Shown: positions 63,301 through 64,000 of the stretch, in pieces
How the letters are laid out: every line of letters begins with the position of its first letter
Position numbering within the stretch: the stretch's first letter is position 1
NCBI RefSeq assembly: GCF_964340395.1
Contig: NC_135565.1
Coordinates: forward strand, 2,464,001 to 2,528,000
Length of the DNA stretch: 64,000 nt
From: Glandiceps talaboti
Lineage: Eukaryota; Hemichordata; Enteropneusta; Spengelidae
Reading direction: 5' to 3'
The notes under the pieces: generated by a model
The model's database searches: none
The model's input: the letters and a program-made list of their open reading frames with translations, nothing else
What the model was told of the DNA's origin: nothing
Translations under genes and position numbers: made by a program

Positions 63301-64000
63301 CAGACGACTTTTTGACAACATATTTGGCATTCCCAACATAAATAATATTGTCATATTTATAACTGAATACCTGGAGTGATCTATAGACAATTCAGTGTAT
63401 ACTGACCACAAGAAGAAACTGAATATTTTTCACCCATGAGCTCAAAACTCTGTACATAAGGTTTTTTCTGGTAGCCCAATGTTACCACCTAGTATCCAAT
63501 TGACAATAGCGAATTAGCTCCAATGTTGTGTCTCACCTGTGGGGGCAATGTTTATATACCATTATCCATATAAAACATATCAATTGAATAAATCTTAGGG
63601 TCACTATATATACCTTCCCTACAAATCAAAGTTCTTCAATTCCCTCCAAACTTTACCCTATGAAAGCTTGTTGGTTGTTGCTGTTTTCAAGGAAATCGAA
63701 AATCTTTTTATTTCCAAGATGTTTACAGCACATTGTTGATTTCTTTGAAAACAAGACAATGGAGCACCAAATCTCCTATTATCTCATAGTTGCTAGTGTC
63801 CATATTGGATTATTAGTATGGTATAATTTTGATATTTTAAACATTTCTATTACTCATTTTCCTCTTGATTTGAACCGAGTAGTTTGAACAAAGTAACAGA
63901 AAACGGTTTACAGGTAGAACAGTTTTATTTTCAATGTATGTACAATGTAAATATGAACACTTTACTTTACAATACTGAGTTTACTTTGTGTCTATCACTT
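63301..64000. other. Unique sequence, possible 3' flank
   Basis: No array or recognisable gene is seen. AATAAA occurs at about 63587 on the + strand, and TTTATT near 63928 would be a minus-strand signal. If the candidate exon at 63215 is real, this is its 3' UTR and flank. A 75-codon frame at 63660 has no recognised features. Confidence 0.5.

Noticed and set aside
1-64000. tRNA, rRNA or other structured RNA genes
   Set aside because: I looked for tRNA-like A/B boxes and conserved rRNA or snRNA segments and saw none I could support.

Overview
The window is eukaryotic nuclear DNA from an animal. It has spliceosomal introns, a metazoan condensin II subunit gene, a LINE fragment and several DNA-transposon-like elements. 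The species cannot be fixed from the sequence alone. The dispersed element beginning AGTCCCCGCGGACGAAGTCC, and minisatellites that run across exon/intron junctions, suggest a marine invertebrate. A lancelet is my first guess; a mollusc or hemichordate is possible.

The only gene I can name is NCAPH2 (condensin II subunit H2, a kleisin), on the + strand. Twelve coding exons from 1623 to 50178 join in frame to 1413 nt (470 codons plus a stop). The first exons lie upstream of the window. About 1.4 kb of coding sequence is therefore spread over about 48.6 kb, and nearly all the rest is intronic minisatellite. Roughly three quarters of the window is tandem repeat: about 20 unrelated arrays with units of 25-74 bp and from 3 to about 440 copies.

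Layout: 1-1073 is a 59-bp array. Exons at 1623 and 2738 follow, with a 62-bp array, a 215-bp MITE and a 57-bp array that starts inside the exon. A 37-bp array covers 4077-11606. The exon at 11847 is followed by an intron holding a foldback element with a nested LINE, a second dispersed element and a 26-bp array. The exon at 19838 is followed by a 62-bp array that duplicates its splice donor. Exons at 22281, 23945 and 25449 are separated by 55-, 31- and 39-bp arrays. A 62-bp array inverted relative to the first, then a 52-bp array, lead to the exon at 33344. The exon at 34952 is followed by a 25/29-bp array of about 11.8 kb. Exons at 47387, 48855 and 50041 end the gene. A transposon-like insertion begins two bases after the stop codon.

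Downstream, 52-64 kb holds more arrays (31, 47, 25 and 57 bp) and what may be the last two exons of a second + strand gene (61705-61800 and 63215-63300). I do not recognise its product.

The most unusual feature is that three NCAPH2 minisatellites, and possibly a fourth array in the downstream gene, use a unit that straddles the 3' end of an exon and its 5' splice site. The authentic donor is therefore followed by about 6 to 34 near-perfect copies. Other points of note are matching arrays in opposite orientation in different introns, and an array of about 77 near-perfect U1-binding donor motifs. The very long open reading frames in the 37-bp array are artefacts of the repeat.
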